Positions 11,340-21,844 of a stretch of DNA of 35,375 nt are shown here, in pieces. The notes under the pieces were generated by a model that saw nothing but the letters and a program-made list of their open reading frames with translations, searched no databases and had not been told where the DNA came from. This DNA comes from Guillardia theta CCMP2712 (Eukaryota; Cryptophyceae; Pyrenomonadales; Geminigeraceae), in the NCBI RefSeq assembly GCF_000315625.1, contig NW_005434598.1, forward strand, positions 231,575 through 266,949. Reading direction: 5' to 3'. The position numbers and the translations under genes were made by a program. Positions within the stretch are counted from its first letter, which is position 1; each line of letters opens with the position of its first letter.

Positions 11340-12913
11340 GATGAAAGGAAGTTCAGATCAAGTCAACTGAAGCGACGACACTGAAAATCTACTCCAGGTA
11401 AAAGCACAGTCACGTTATAGGCGCGCAACTTTTCTTTTCGTCAAGGAGGATTGAAACAGTTCGGTAGCTCTTGATATTCGTCGACAAGAGGCAAGAAAGG
11501 GAAGGAATGAAGAAAAAGTGAATATGAACAGGTTGTTGTTCAGTGTATGTAAGCGGAAACAGCAAAGGTAGAGGATAAGGAGCAGAATCAAGTCAGTTTC
11601 TACTGCACCATTGCACAATGGCCATAGCGCTGTTGGTGCCGCAGTAGAAGTTTTTCAGAAACGGTCACTCTACTTTTTCTTTTGAAAATGTCTCATTTAT
11701 TCATTTCTTTGATTTGAAATTATACCCTAAAGGTATGAATATTCTTTTGAATTTTGATATCACCGTGACCCTGAAAGAATTTTGCTTGTCCTCTGATGCT
11801 CAACCGATTCAAATGATAACTGTCAAGTAACGATGGAAACGAATGTAACGAACATTTATTTAACGTATGTAACCGCTAATACAATGAAAGGAAGTAAATA
11901 TGTTTTAAACTGAGTTATGTCTTGGTACTAAAAGGAAAGTAAATACTCTTTATATAATAATGGTACAAATACACATACAAGAAAAAACGAGAAAAAGTCT
12001 TTTGGGACTCAAGGCTTCAGGGTTGACGGTTCAGGTATGAAACATTCAGGTGAACCATTCTGAACTTTCCCCGAATATTTTCAAATAGGAGAATAAAGTT
12101 TGGATACATTATTGAAATATACTTAGAATACTATTTAAAAATACTAAATGTTTTAACTTCCTGGTATCTATTTATAAATTAAATTATATATAAGAACATG
12201 GCTCTAAAAGTCCAGAGGATCGCTGGGCATATTTCGATGGTTAACTTGAAATATTGAAATTGTTTGTGGATACATATTATTAATTCAAGTTAATGAATGA
12301 AAATTGGAGGATAATTCCCAAAATAACCTCCTTGAAAGTCGCCATGGCGTTGTGCCATGCATGGAAACGAAGGGGCTGATAAGGAGAGGAAGGGGGGAGG
12401 AGGAGGATGCTTGAGCGAGGAGGAGTAAGAATGAAGGGTATCGAAGGGGAAGGGCAAAGACGATCAGAATGTGTGATCTCACAAGGTTTTGAATTAGAGA
12501 TGGGCACAGGAAAAGGAATAGGGAGAGGATGTTGTGGTTGTGAAGTGGCTGTAAAAGGATGGTAGACTTGTTCTTCTGAATGAGTAACATTGTTTCTATC
12601 GTTAGATCATTTTCATTGAAGTTGGAAAGTTTGTACAGAGATTATTCTCTTTGTGAAAACAAATAACACATGTCGGCAAGTATAGCAAACGCTGTGTAGT
12701 AGACTTTCACTCGTTGCCCATTGCTGTAAGCAACTTTGAATAGCGTGGTAATTGTTCAATCTAGAATTCCGATAATCCAATCACACATGTCAGTGTCCTG
12801 TTGCAGAATGAAACACTTAAATTTCAATCTGCAGAAGTGAAGGTTGTCAGTGCTGGATTTATGAAAAGCTCTGCACGCTTGTAGAAGAACGAGTTGAAAA
12901 TCAAGGAGGCATC
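11340..12913. other. Divergent intergenic region between IFT46 and the TBP-like gene
   Basis: About 1.6 kb between two genes transcribed away from each other, so it should hold both promoters. 11650-12340 is AT-rich; 12360-12440 is purine-rich. No coding exon or RNA gene recognised. Confidence 0.6.
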
Positions 12914-13374
12914 ATGTCAGCAGATGAAAATGCTGCGATCCAGCAGGTAAACTAGATGATTCTTGCAGCCTCATGATTAAAATTGCTGTAGGAGTTGGAT
13001 CAGGAAATGGAACGACTGTTCCAGCATTTTGAGCAGGTGGGCATTGGGCATTATTTTTCTTCTGACATCTCAAGAAGCTGTGCTGTAAGATCAGATATTG
13101 ACATGTGATGCTAGGACGAAGAGAGGACAGCAAGGTTAGCTGCAGCACTAGAACAGGAGTCAACAGCTGCAGCGTTGCATTTTGCGCTATTCCCTCGCAA
13201 AACACGAGATGGAGGGTTGCAGCCAACGTGCAGGTGATCTTGGTTGATACTGAAGATAGAAGCTCTGATGGGATTATGACCATAGGGAACCTGTGGTGTC
13301 GATGATGGCGTTCGTTGTTGACATCTTCAGTCCCCATGATGGAAGGTAAGGTTACGATGATGGTGACTATAATG

Positions 13375-13415
<41 letters not shown>

Positions 13416-13670
13416 GTTCATTGTGATGATGAGAGGATATGAGTTGTTTTACTATGATTTGTTTTCCAGCATTGATCTCAGAGTTCTTTCTGAATGTTTC
13501 GAACCGACGTGCGAGGAGGTCAGAAAATTTCGTGCATGATAATGTAATCTTACAGCGAAAGTAACGAAATTGTTGGTGACAGGGAGAAGAAGGAATTGTT
13601 GGTCTATCATATCAATACAAAGATGACACTGGGGCAACTGTCCAGTTATCCAGAGGTGATGATGAGAAGG

Positions 13671-13706
<36 letters not shown>

Positions 13707-16561
13707 AACAGGAGGAGGAAAATATTAAGGTACTGATTCTGACTCCCAGGCAAAGTGAAAGATGCAAAGAGACAGTTTGCGCATCAAGTCAGTCTTTGGT
13801 CATGATCAGTCGCGACAAGAAGGTTGATTTGACATGACAGGTCCAACTTCGCCTGTCACTCGCGTGCAACCCGAACATTTCAGTCAAGGTGGGATCCACT
13901 ACACGATCTTGTTGTGTTCCCTTCAGTGCAAGAATCAAAAAACTTGGGCCTTGTGATCAGCACCTGTGTGAAGTGATCAGCATCTGTGAAACAATTTTTC
14001 ATAAGAGAAGTTTGGTTCTTCACAGATCCACTCTGTCTTCATGAGATTCTCAACGCAGTTCATTTTTAGTTTTGCTTCTGTCCTACACAGACAAATTGCT
14101 GTTCACTGTTGTTCCACACACCTTCGCTCGCTCTTTTCTTTGTTGAAGTGAGAGAAACAGAGAGATAGAGACAGAGAGACAGTGTGTTGTGTTTGTGTGT
14201 GTGTATCTTTGCCGCCAAGTACTCGCAATGCGATTTCCTGCTTACAAAGTCTAAATGAATCTCTGTAGGTTTTCAAGACTGGTCGACTTCAAATTGCAGG
14301 TTGCAAGGTGAGGAAAATCTGATGCTTCTGAATCCTTTGCCTATCACGCCCGAAACCTGTCTTTGCTGATGCAACCTATTGCTAAGGGAGGAATGACTTG
14401 TTTCTTGATATCTTGACATGTCGTTCCAGGACGAGGGCACTTGCAACAAGATCGTTCGGCACGTGCTCAACTGTTTGAATTCGTGAGTGAACATGTCACA
14501 ACATCTGCTCCTCATGCCATACCTGCTCTCGATGTTGTATGCTCCGCATGACTTCTAAGATCACTCGGATCGCTCAGTGTGATTACAAGAATGTATTGCT
14601 TCGATGATGTGGAAGGAAGATGATGTTGAACTAATGATTGAGATTTGTTGTTCAAAAACTTTTTGTTTTTCCTCTATCTGTTTTTTTTTGTCTTCTTTTG
14701 ATTGGTTTCTACTCTTTCCTGCATCTTCTGAGCTCGTTGACAGCATTCAAGCAACACCGCAAGGGGCGCGCGTGTTTGAACGGCACGTGTGTGAGCCTTC
14801 CGGTGAGTTGGTTGCCGGAGGCGAGCAGGGGAGAAAGTTGCAGGAATAGTAGAAAAGCGTGAAGGAGGGGAGAGAGAGGGAGGGCGAAGGAGGAGGAGGG
14901 CGGGAGAGGCGAGGAGGAGTTGATAGCCAAGGAGGCTAAAAACGTGTGCAGGCCAGCATGTCGCCATTCATGGACCCATCGACTATGATGCAGTGGTAAG
15001 AGAGGAGAGGGGAGGGGAGGAAGAGGAAGGGGAGGGATGCTGAGGTCTAATATGCGGGTGAAGGTGACGCCGGAGACCGTGAACATCAACTGTACCTTTG
15101 ACGCGGGCTACTCGTTTGTTGGCTACACGCTTGACCCCCTCGCTCTGAAGGAGGTTGGAGATGCGCACATGACGATGTCTTGTTATATCATCCTCTCTCC
15201 CTCCAAACAAGTGCAACAACACCATGACGAGTGTTTTACATGTGTTACATGTCTGATCATTATTCCTACGGCTACTCTGTTGACTTTGGTCTGCAGATTG
15301 TTGAGCAACAGCAGTACTCGACTTGCGTCAAATCAGTGGAATACACTCCTGAAAAGAGGTATAAGAGGAATGATCGAATTTGTGGAGAGGAAGAGGGAAA
15401 GAGGAAGAGCTTGTGATAGAGATGATGATGATGACGTTGTCGTCGTTTGCAGTAGCAGTAGCAGTAGCAGTAGCAGTAGCAGTAGCAGTAGCAGTAGCAG
15501 TAGCAGTAGCAGTAGCAGTAGCAGTAGCAGTAGCAGTAGCAGTAGCAGTAGCAGTAGCAGTAGCAGTAGCAGTAGCAGTAGCAATAGCAGTAGCAGTAGC
15601 AGTAGCAATAGCAGTAGCGGTTGCTGTTGTTGTCCTTGAGCAGGAGGGAGGAGGAGCAGGAATAGGAGCAGGGGGAAGAGGAAGATGGAGGAGCAGGAGC
15701 AGGAGTAGGAGCAGGAGCAGGAGGATGGAGATGACGTCGACGATGACGATTGTCTCTTCCAGATATGCGGGTCTGAAGATTCTGTTTGTTCCTCCGCAAG
15801 CAAGCAACTCAACGGGTGAGGACGTGAGGGGATGATCTCGATACCTGACATGAACAAGATCCCAAGAATAAGAGAGAAGTTTTCATCGGCATCTTCCCTT
15901 CCTCCAAGACCGTCATCACTGGTTAACCTCTCCCCTTCACACTCCTCTCCTCCTCATCATCATTATCATCATCATCAGTATCATCATCATCATTGCTTCC
16001 ATCCGTCCGCCCTCTTTCTTCTTCTCCTCTCTCTCATTTTGTTTTTTTCCTCTCAGGCGCAGTCAACTGGGCAGAGGTAGACGACGCGTACGACTTCGCC
16101 TCTCGGCTTCTTCTACAGGTGAGGGGTGGAGAAGAAAGGAGGAGGGGGAGAGGGAGAGGGAGAAGAGGAGGGCAGATGGAGGGATCGAAGACGAGCAGAT
16201 GCGGGGGGGGGCAGGGAGGATAGGAGGAGAGTGTAGAGAGCAGAGCAGAGCAAAGGAAGGGTGCTTGTGTTGTCTGATTTCATTGTAGAATTTTGAAGCG
16301 ATAAGAAAGCCAATGGACGATGCGTCTGCTAGGAGAGCCAGACAGGTTCCTCTTTCTCCTTTCTTCCTCCCACCTCCTCCTCCCTCCCTTGCCCCTCATT
16401 GCGCTGACTTTCTCTCCCCCCCTCTCTCCCTCTTCTCCTCCTCCAACGTAACTTTTGTGTTGCTTGTTTCTTGAATTTTTCTCTCTGTTTCCTTTCTCTG
16501 CTTCGTCTCCTACTCATCCTGACAATCTCCTTCATTTTTGCAGCAGCAAAAGTACAACTGA
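12914..16561 (+). CDS. TATA-box-binding-protein-like protein (two divergent TBP repeats)
   Basis: Nineteen exons: 12914-12946, 12992-13036, 13115-13134, 13260-13292, 13331-13345, 13470-13518, 13583-13729, 13841-13888, 14269-14307, 14430-14482, 14744-14802, 14952-14995, 15064-15153, 15297-15358, 15763-15815, 15859-15921, 16057-16118, 16289-16345, 16544-16561; 329 residues. Two half-sites resemble the TBP strand-turn-helix: NPNISVKVFKTGRLQIAGCK (about 124-143) followed by a helix, and EVFIGIFPSSKTVITGA (about 269-286) followed by AEVDDAYDFASRLL. Canonical TBP has IFSSGKMVCTGAKS and IFVSGKIVLTGAK at these places. The spacing of half-repeats also fits. The divergence, and the Phe-x-x-Gly-x-x-x-x-x-Gly-Cys-Lys style, recall TBP homologues of giant DNA viruses and some protists; that resemblance is from memory. 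A Glu-Gln run in exon 7 lies inside the first repeat. Exons 3-5 are the weakest (38-bp intron before 13331). Confidence 0.7.
13376..13413. repeat. (ATC)n microsatellite in an intron
   Basis: About 12 ATC units in the intron between the exons ending 13345 and starting 13470 of the TBP-like gene. Confidence 0.85.
13660..13720. repeat. In-frame (GAGCAG)n repeat inside a TBP-like exon
   Basis: GAG/CAG alternation encoding Glu-Gln repeats. Unlike the other simple repeats here it keeps the frame of the exon 13583-13729, which ends in phase 0 with EEENIK before a GTACTG donor, so it is probably translated. A donor at 13656 that would skip it leaves phase 1 and does not match the next exon. Confidence 0.6.
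15450..15620. repeat. (AGTAGC)n hexanucleotide repeat in an intron
   Basis: About 27 copies of AGTAGC with two AATAGC variants, inside the 15359-15762 intron of the TBP-like gene. It generates long poly-Ser, Val-Ala, Cys-Tyr and Leu open frames on both strands, none real. A GGAGCA-rich tail continues to about 15725. Confidence 0.9.
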
Positions 16562-17020
16562 AGAACAAAGAAACAATCAAATTGAAAGGGAAGTATATGT
16601 CAACAAACAGGGAGGAAGTAGGACAAGAAAGCAAGAAAGAGAAGGAAGACAAAGAAAACATGCCAGGAGAAGTCAGCATGTTTGTCGTCTACATGCATGC
16701 TGCGGTCATGGTGTCCTACTTGAATCAGACACGATGGTATCCGATAGAATGTTGTAAATTGTAATCGAAAGCAAAATTAAAGACAAGTGTAAATATCACC
16801 AACGGGGTTGAGAACAGCAACCAGCAGACCTTTACTCTTCTCTTCTCTAACGCAATCGCTTTCGCTCCCCTGTCTCTCTCTCAACATCCCCTTGTTCTCT
16901 CTCATTGGTCCCCCCTCCTCTCCTCCACCTTCCTTCCATCTCCTACTCCCCTCTCCTCTCCTCTACCCTCTCCTCTCCTCCCTTTGCTCGCCTCCCCTCC
17001 CCCCATCCTCCTCCTCCCAC
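16562..17020. other. 3' intergenic region between convergent genes
   Basis: Lies between the stops of the TBP-like gene and the secreted LysM protein gene. 16850-17020 is a CT-rich tract. No exon recognised. Confidence 0.6.
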
Positions 17021-18247
17021 TCAAGACGCTGAGAAGCTTCCTGAGCATGGGATCACACAAACAATTGCATCCTTCACCCATCTCGTCGTCTCCTTCATCT
17101 CAGGGTTGAACATCATCAGCGTCTTCACTGTCGTCCTGAACTTCATTGCGAGACTTTCAACCGTCTCCTGCTCCTTCATCCTGTACGACGACCCCACTCG
17201 CACTGCCAGCTCCTCCTCCACTATCACGTTCGGATCCGAGAGGACGGGGAAGAGCCGGGCTGCGTTGGCGTTCCATATGTGCCGCCATTGCGCTTCCATA
17301 CCGCTCCTCCGCGCTAGCAGGAAGAGACTTTCTCCCTCCCGCAAACACACAACGCACTTCTCCACCTCCACCTTCACGCAGCTCGACACTGACCGCGTAC
17401 TGGACTTGTCCTGGGCATGCGAGCAGAGCTCGAAGACGCTCCCTTCCTGCCCCTGCTGTGGCCTCCAGGACACGCATCTCTCGCAGGGAGGAGGAGCGAA
17501 GACTGCCGTGCCGGTGCTGGCAGCGAAGAGGGGAGAGAGCGAGGAGCTGGACGGGTCGGAAAGGTCGCTGGAGCAAGTCCCGTCCTCCGTGAAGGAAAGG
17601 TTGCTGAAGGAGAAGGAAATGTCGACGGAGTAGAGGTCCTTGACATCCTTAGCTCTAAAGCAAGCACGGTACAGGCATCCGACGTTGGCCATGGCAGTCG
17701 CAACCCCTGAAGCGACGGGAAGGAAGGAGATATCGGGAGGCTCGACAACGAGCTCGAAGCATCCGCTCTCCCTCTCGCAAGCTGCCTCCTCCTCCAGACT
17801 CGCAAGGAAGCATGTCCGGTATGTCCCCACCTGGTCGCTCCTCGGCTCCCAGCGGAACCTCCTCGTCACGGGGTTGCAGACTCCGTCTTGCCGCAAGCAT
17901 CTCTGCTCTGAGAGTGACGCGCCATTAGGAATCCCCGGCTCCTCCAGCAGCAGGATGGAAGCGTTCCTGTCCTGCAACGGAATCTCCACAGTCGCATACA
18001 CGTTCACCTCCACCATGGCGCCGACAACGACCGTTAGCCTCCCGCCCGTCATAAGCACTCGCTGCGGCCCTGGAACCGGTCGGCTCGCCAGCATGCCGCT
18101 GGGATCGGTGATAGTGCCGTGGACGCCGAGCATGGCCTCGAATGATCCCAAGGACACCTTGCAGGAGGAGGCAGCACATGGAGAAAGGCGATGACTTAGG
18201 AGGAGGAAGCAACAAGTGAAGACGGAGGACGATAATAGTGATCTCAT
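17021..18247 (-). CDS. Secreted cysteine-rich protein with two C-terminal LysM-like modules
   Basis: A single 408-residue exon, unusual among its many-exon neighbours. The N-terminus (MRSLLSSSVFTCCFLLL, then SPCAASS) is a typical signal peptide, so the product should be secreted or enter the endomembrane system. Residues about 110-290 hold two related Cys-containing segments, one around RWEPRSDQVGTYRTCFLAS and one around SWRPQQGQEGSVFELCSHA, each ending in a C-x-x-V-V type strand. The last 110 residues look like two LysM modules: one from CVVCLREGESLFLLA to the Asn of IWNANAA, the second YRMKEQETVESLAMKF then LMMFNP. LysM binds N-acetylglucosamine polymers such as chitin or peptidoglycan, so a wall, periplast or prey-binding role is possible. 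Assignment of LysM rests on spacing and key hydrophobic, Leu-Ala and Asn-Pro positions. Convergent with the TBP-like gene. Confidence 0.75.
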   Translation of the reverse strand: MRSLLSSSVFTCCFLLLSHRLSPCAASSCKVSLGSFEAMLGVHGTITDPSGMLASRPVPGPQRVLMTGGRLTVVVGAMVEVNVYATVEIPLQDRNASILLLEEPGIPNGASLSEQRCLRQDGVCNPVTRRFRWEPRSDQVGTYRTCFLASLEEEAACERESGCFELVVEPPDISFLPVASGVATAMANVGCLYRACFRAKDVKDLYSVDISFSFSNLSFTEDGTCSSDLSDPSSSSLSPLFAASTGTAVFAPPPCERCVSWRPQQGQEGSVFELCSHAQDKSSTRSVSSCVKVEVEKCVVCLREGESLFLLARRSGMEAQWRHIWNANAARLFPVLSDPNVIVEEELAVRVGSSYRMKEQETVESLAMKFRTTVKTLMMFNPEMKETTRWVKDAIVCVIPCSGSFSAS

Positions 18248-19454
18248 ATTTTCTCTTGCCTTGGTATGAACACTGTTGAAGAGAAAATGATCAAAGTTTT
18301 CTAACTGTGATTCCGTTCAAACGGTTTCAAGCTGAGCTGCTCAGCGGCGGTCCACTGTAACTGAAAGTTCCTAAGACTACTGCTCAGTTGGTCTCCTTCA
18401 TCACTTAGTACTCGCCCCGCGGTAGTGTCCTAGCCTAGTAGTCTCTTTCCTAGAGAGAGGTATCCGACTGTTCCTCAGCCTCCTTCCTCGTTGTTCTCAC
18501 CGCGAACCCTCAGCAGTCACTCACTCAGTCAGTAGTAGAGCAGAGCAGTGGGTCATGTCAAACTTGTCAATTCAATGATTAGCCGCTCAACTGAAAGCAC
18601 GCCCCCCCCCTCCGTTCGCCGGGCCCGATTCATCTGTGCGGCTGACTGAGTGCCGCGTGCCGCTGAGTCACGGGCCAGGATCAGTCACTGCCTCCGGCAT
18701 CTCACGACTCAGAGTCCCTCCGGGCCCCCGGTGGCGGCCCAGTCACTCGGATCTGCTCCGTCGCCGGATCCGATCGGATCGCCCGGCCCGGCCCGTCATG
18801 GTCACCACTAGTACGCCGGCAGCACTGACAGTCACTGAGTCACCCGTACGCCTCCTTCTCATCGCCCTCATATCCATCAGGTTATCCACCCTACCTTGCA
18901 GGTTCGTACCCCTAGGGAGACAAATTGCTAGAATAAATCAAATATTGTTCAAAAATGTAAGTGTAATATTGAAAATTAAATAGTATTTTCTGAGTATTAA
19001 TTTATTTTTATGACCCCTGCCCTGAGAAAGGTTGAGCACCGCCTTGTTAGTACCCCACCCCCCTTCCCTTCCTGTACCCCTACCCCCTTTCCAAACAGTC
19101 ACTACCACCGGGTTTGTGGGGGTACCTTGCTAGGCTCTTTCCTCGGGCATGGCCTAAAGGCGCTTCGAGGAGAGGAGAGGAAGAGGAGGAGAGAGGAGGA
19201 GGAGGAGGAGGAGGAGACCAAGAGGCGAGAGGAAAGAGATAGGGAAGAGGAGGAGGAGCAGATTGAGGAGAACACACGGGAGAATCCGAATCCGACGTAC
19301 AAGGGACCTACGAGATCGTTTCTAGCAGCCTTTCCAATGCAATGACAGAATTTCTCTCCGATTGATCAGAAGGCAGTTGCGATTCTTTAGACTCAAGAAC
19401 CCTTTCGCAAAGAACTTACTGGGCAAGTGGTCAACGGTGCTGATGTTGTGACAT
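18248..19454. other. Intergenic DNA with GC-rich block and C-run island
   Basis: Between divergent genes. 18330-18860 is GC-rich and dense in ACTG, CAGTCACT and GGCCCGGCC words; it shares TAGCCTAGTAGTC with the block at 9408. 19040-19110 has ACCCC runs. 19165-19265 is a GAGGAG purine tract. The open frame at 18636-18983 crosses the GC block and shows no domain. Confidence 0.6.
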
Positions 19455-19496
19455 ATGGCCGGACAAGATTTGTTGCGTTTCTCTACAGCAAACATC

Positions 19497-21669
19497 ATGA
19501 ATGAACTTTTTCTCCTTCTGCAAGTTTTGTTACTCATTGGAACTCAACTGGCAACGGTGGAGAGTTTTCTCACTGCAGCTCCTTCTCTCCACCCAGTTGC
19601 TCAACACTTCTTTCCTGCAGCGAAAGGACCATCCTCCGCTCACATGGTGTGTCGTGCGAACGTCGGGACTCAGTTGGGCAACGGACAGTATGCTCGGGCT
19701 TTCCTTGCCTTCAAGTCTCATCGGAGTGCGATGGGACGATGGAGAATGGATGTATCGAAGTTGAAACTGTCTGAAGGAGGAGGAGGAGGAGAGGAGGAAG
19801 ACACTGACATCGACATGGAGGTCAAGATCTACACAGCGATCAGTAAGATCGATCGTTTAGAGTGGAACAAGTGCTGCGAGGAGGCTGCAGGGAAGGGCAA
19901 GGAGAATCCCTTCCTCGCGTGGGAGTTTCTGAACGCCCTCGAGGAATCTGGATCGGCTTCAGGGGCTTCGGGCTGGGCCCCCCACCACCTTGTTGTGCAT
20001 GACAAGCACAGCAGTCGCATCCTTGCTTGCGCTCCTGTGTACCTCAAGGGCCACAGCTATGGGGAGTATGTGTTCGACCATTCCTGGGCTAGAGCATACA
20101 GGACGTTCTCCAGCGACAACTACTACCCGAAGCTGCAGTGCTGCGTGCCTTTCACTCCTGTGATGGGGCCGAGGCTGATGGCGAGGGGCGAGACGGAGGA
20201 GGAGGCAAGGAGAGCGAGGAGGGCGCTGGCTCGGGGGATGGTGGAACTGTGTAGTAAGTACGGGCTGAGCAGTGCGCATGTGACATTTCCCACCAAGGAA
20301 GACTGGGAGCTGATGGGCAGGCAAGGGTTCCTGCTGCGGACGGGGATACAGTACCACTGGAGGAACGAAGGGTACCAGAGTTTCGACGAGTTCCTGATGC
20401 GGCTGAAGCAGTCGAGGAGAAAGAGCATCAGGCAGGAGAGGAACAAGGTGGCGAAGGCGGGGGTGAGGGTGAAGGCTCTGACGGGAGAAGAGATTGAGGA
20501 GAGGCATTGGGATGCGTTCTATCAGTTCTACCTCAATACGGTAGATGAGAAATGGGGGCAGGCTTACCTGAACCGAAAGTTCTTCACCCTGTTGGGAAGG
20601 GAAATGGCAAACAAGGTCTTGCTCGTGGTGGCGGAGGAGGAGGAGACTGGAGAGCTGGTGGCGGGAGCGCTGAACCTCATTGGAGGAGACTGCCTGTATG
20701 GCAGGAACTGGGGATGTAGCAAGAAGTACGACTCTTTGCACTTTGAGCTTTGCTACTACCAGGTTCTTCTCCTCTCCTCCTCTCCTCCTCCCCTCCTCCC
20801 CTCCTTTCCTCCTCCCCTCCTTTCCTCCTCCCCTCCTCTCCTCCTCTCCTCCTCTCCTTTGTTTCGATTCGTCCTCAAGTTTTCTTTCCTTCCCTGCATT
20901 TCCCTTTTTCCTCTCCCCCCTTCCCCTCCCCTTCCGCCTCTCTTTCCACTCTGATCGCTACTCGTCGCCTCCTCCAGGCCATCGATGCCGCCATCCGCAT
21001 GGGGCTTCAACGGGTGGAGGCAGGAGCGCAGGGGGAGCACAAGATTTCCCGCGGTTACCTCCCGACCTTCACTTACAGCGCTCACTTCATACGCGTTCCC
21101 AACTTTCGCAATGCTGTGAACCAAGCGCTGGTTCAGGTTCCTCCCTCTCCTCTCAACCCCTTCCCTCCTTCGAATCTTCCCTTCCCTTGCTCCATCTCTC
21201 CCCCCTTTTCTCAGTTGCTCCCTCCCTCCTCTCCCTCCCTCCCTTCTCCCTCCGTCCCCTCCCTCCTTCCCCTCCCCCCCTCCCTGCCTCCCTGCCTCCC
21301 TCCTTCCCATCCCTCCCTCCCTCCCTCCTTTCCGTCCTAGGACCTTATATGATCGTTTGCGGCAGGAAAGGGATCAGATCATTTATGCGTCTGCCATGCT
21401 CACACTGCAAGAGTCGCCATACAAGGTGAACCAACACCGCAGCTCATCCTCACCGTGCTGACTCTCCTTTCTCCCCTTCCTATCATCTTCTGCTGTTACT
21501 CCACCTCCACCTCCACCTCCATCCTCTGATTCTGTCCTCCTCACGCCTTGTCCTCCCCCCCTCCCTCTCACCCTTAGTTGTACTTCTACTTATCTGCTCC
21601 CTCGGATTTCAGGAAGGAGCCGAGCAGCATCTGGAGTCTCAAGGCATTCGCATTCAGAAATCTCAATGA
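19497..21669 (+). CDS. FemAB-like (DUF482) GNAT-fold protein, probably plastid-targeted
   Basis: Four exons: 19497-20762, 20978-21136, 21366-21425, 21613-21669, all phase 0; 513 residues (527 if the ATG at 19455 is used). The start at 19497 is preferred because MNELFLLLQVLLLIGTQLA is then an N-terminal signal peptide, followed by VES|FLTAAPSL: a Phe-led, Ser/Ala-rich stretch as in transit peptides of red-type secondary plastids. The mature part matches the bacterial DUF482 family: NPFLAWEFLNALEESG near the start, APVYLKGHSYGEYVFDHSWA, then SRRKSIRQERNK, FYLNTVDEKWG, and in exon 2 VEAGAQGEHKISRGY with TYSAHF. The family is annotated as peptidoglycan biosynthesis/recognition and related to FemAB aminoacyltransferases, but its reaction is not established. 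Exon 3 must start at 21366 to keep phase; the acceptor at 21350 gives a stop. Confidence 0.88.
20763..20977. repeat. TCCTC polypyrimidine intron
   Basis: First intron of the FemAB-like gene, opening with tandem CTCCTCCC units. Open frames of 184-260 residues on either strand here are repeat translations. The second intron (21137-21365) is similarly CCCT-rich. Confidence 0.75.
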
Positions 21670-21707
21670 TCTTTTCATGTCGTCGTTGTATTTAAACAGC
21701 ACAAAGA

Positions 21708-21722
21708 AATAAAGCAAATAAA
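21708..21722 (+). terminator. Candidate polyadenylation signals (two AATAAA)
   Basis: AATAAA at 21708-21713 and again at 21717-21722, 39 bases after the FemAB-like stop codon. Whether this organism uses AATAAA is not known from the window. Confidence 0.35.
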
Positions 21723-21844
21723 CAAATTACAATACATCCCCAGCAATCCTGTGTCTGCACTCCCTACCCTTCCACCTTCTGTTTTTTCTTGTTGTCTATC
21801 GCACGCATGTCAGTCTTTCCAACCTTTCTCTCTCTTCAACTTAC

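Noticed and set aside
13135-13233. Extension of TBP-like exon 3 (reading LAAALEQESTAAALHF)
   Set aside because: Protein-like, but using it would need a 26-bp intron before the next exon; the donor at 13135 gives a normal intron and keeps phase. Not excluded.
15272-15857. Long open frames on both strands (poly-Leu, Cys-Tyr, Val-Ala, poly-Ser)
   Set aside because: All are readings of the AGTAGC hexanucleotide repeat, which is intronic in the TBP-like gene.
17157-17805. Overlapping frames on both strands of about 140 residues
   Set aside because: Shadows of the 408-residue secreted protein, which has a signal peptide and domain-like order.
19959-20741. 260-residue minus-strand frame
   Set aside because: Shadow of the FemAB-like exon, whose plus-strand product has clear family motifs.
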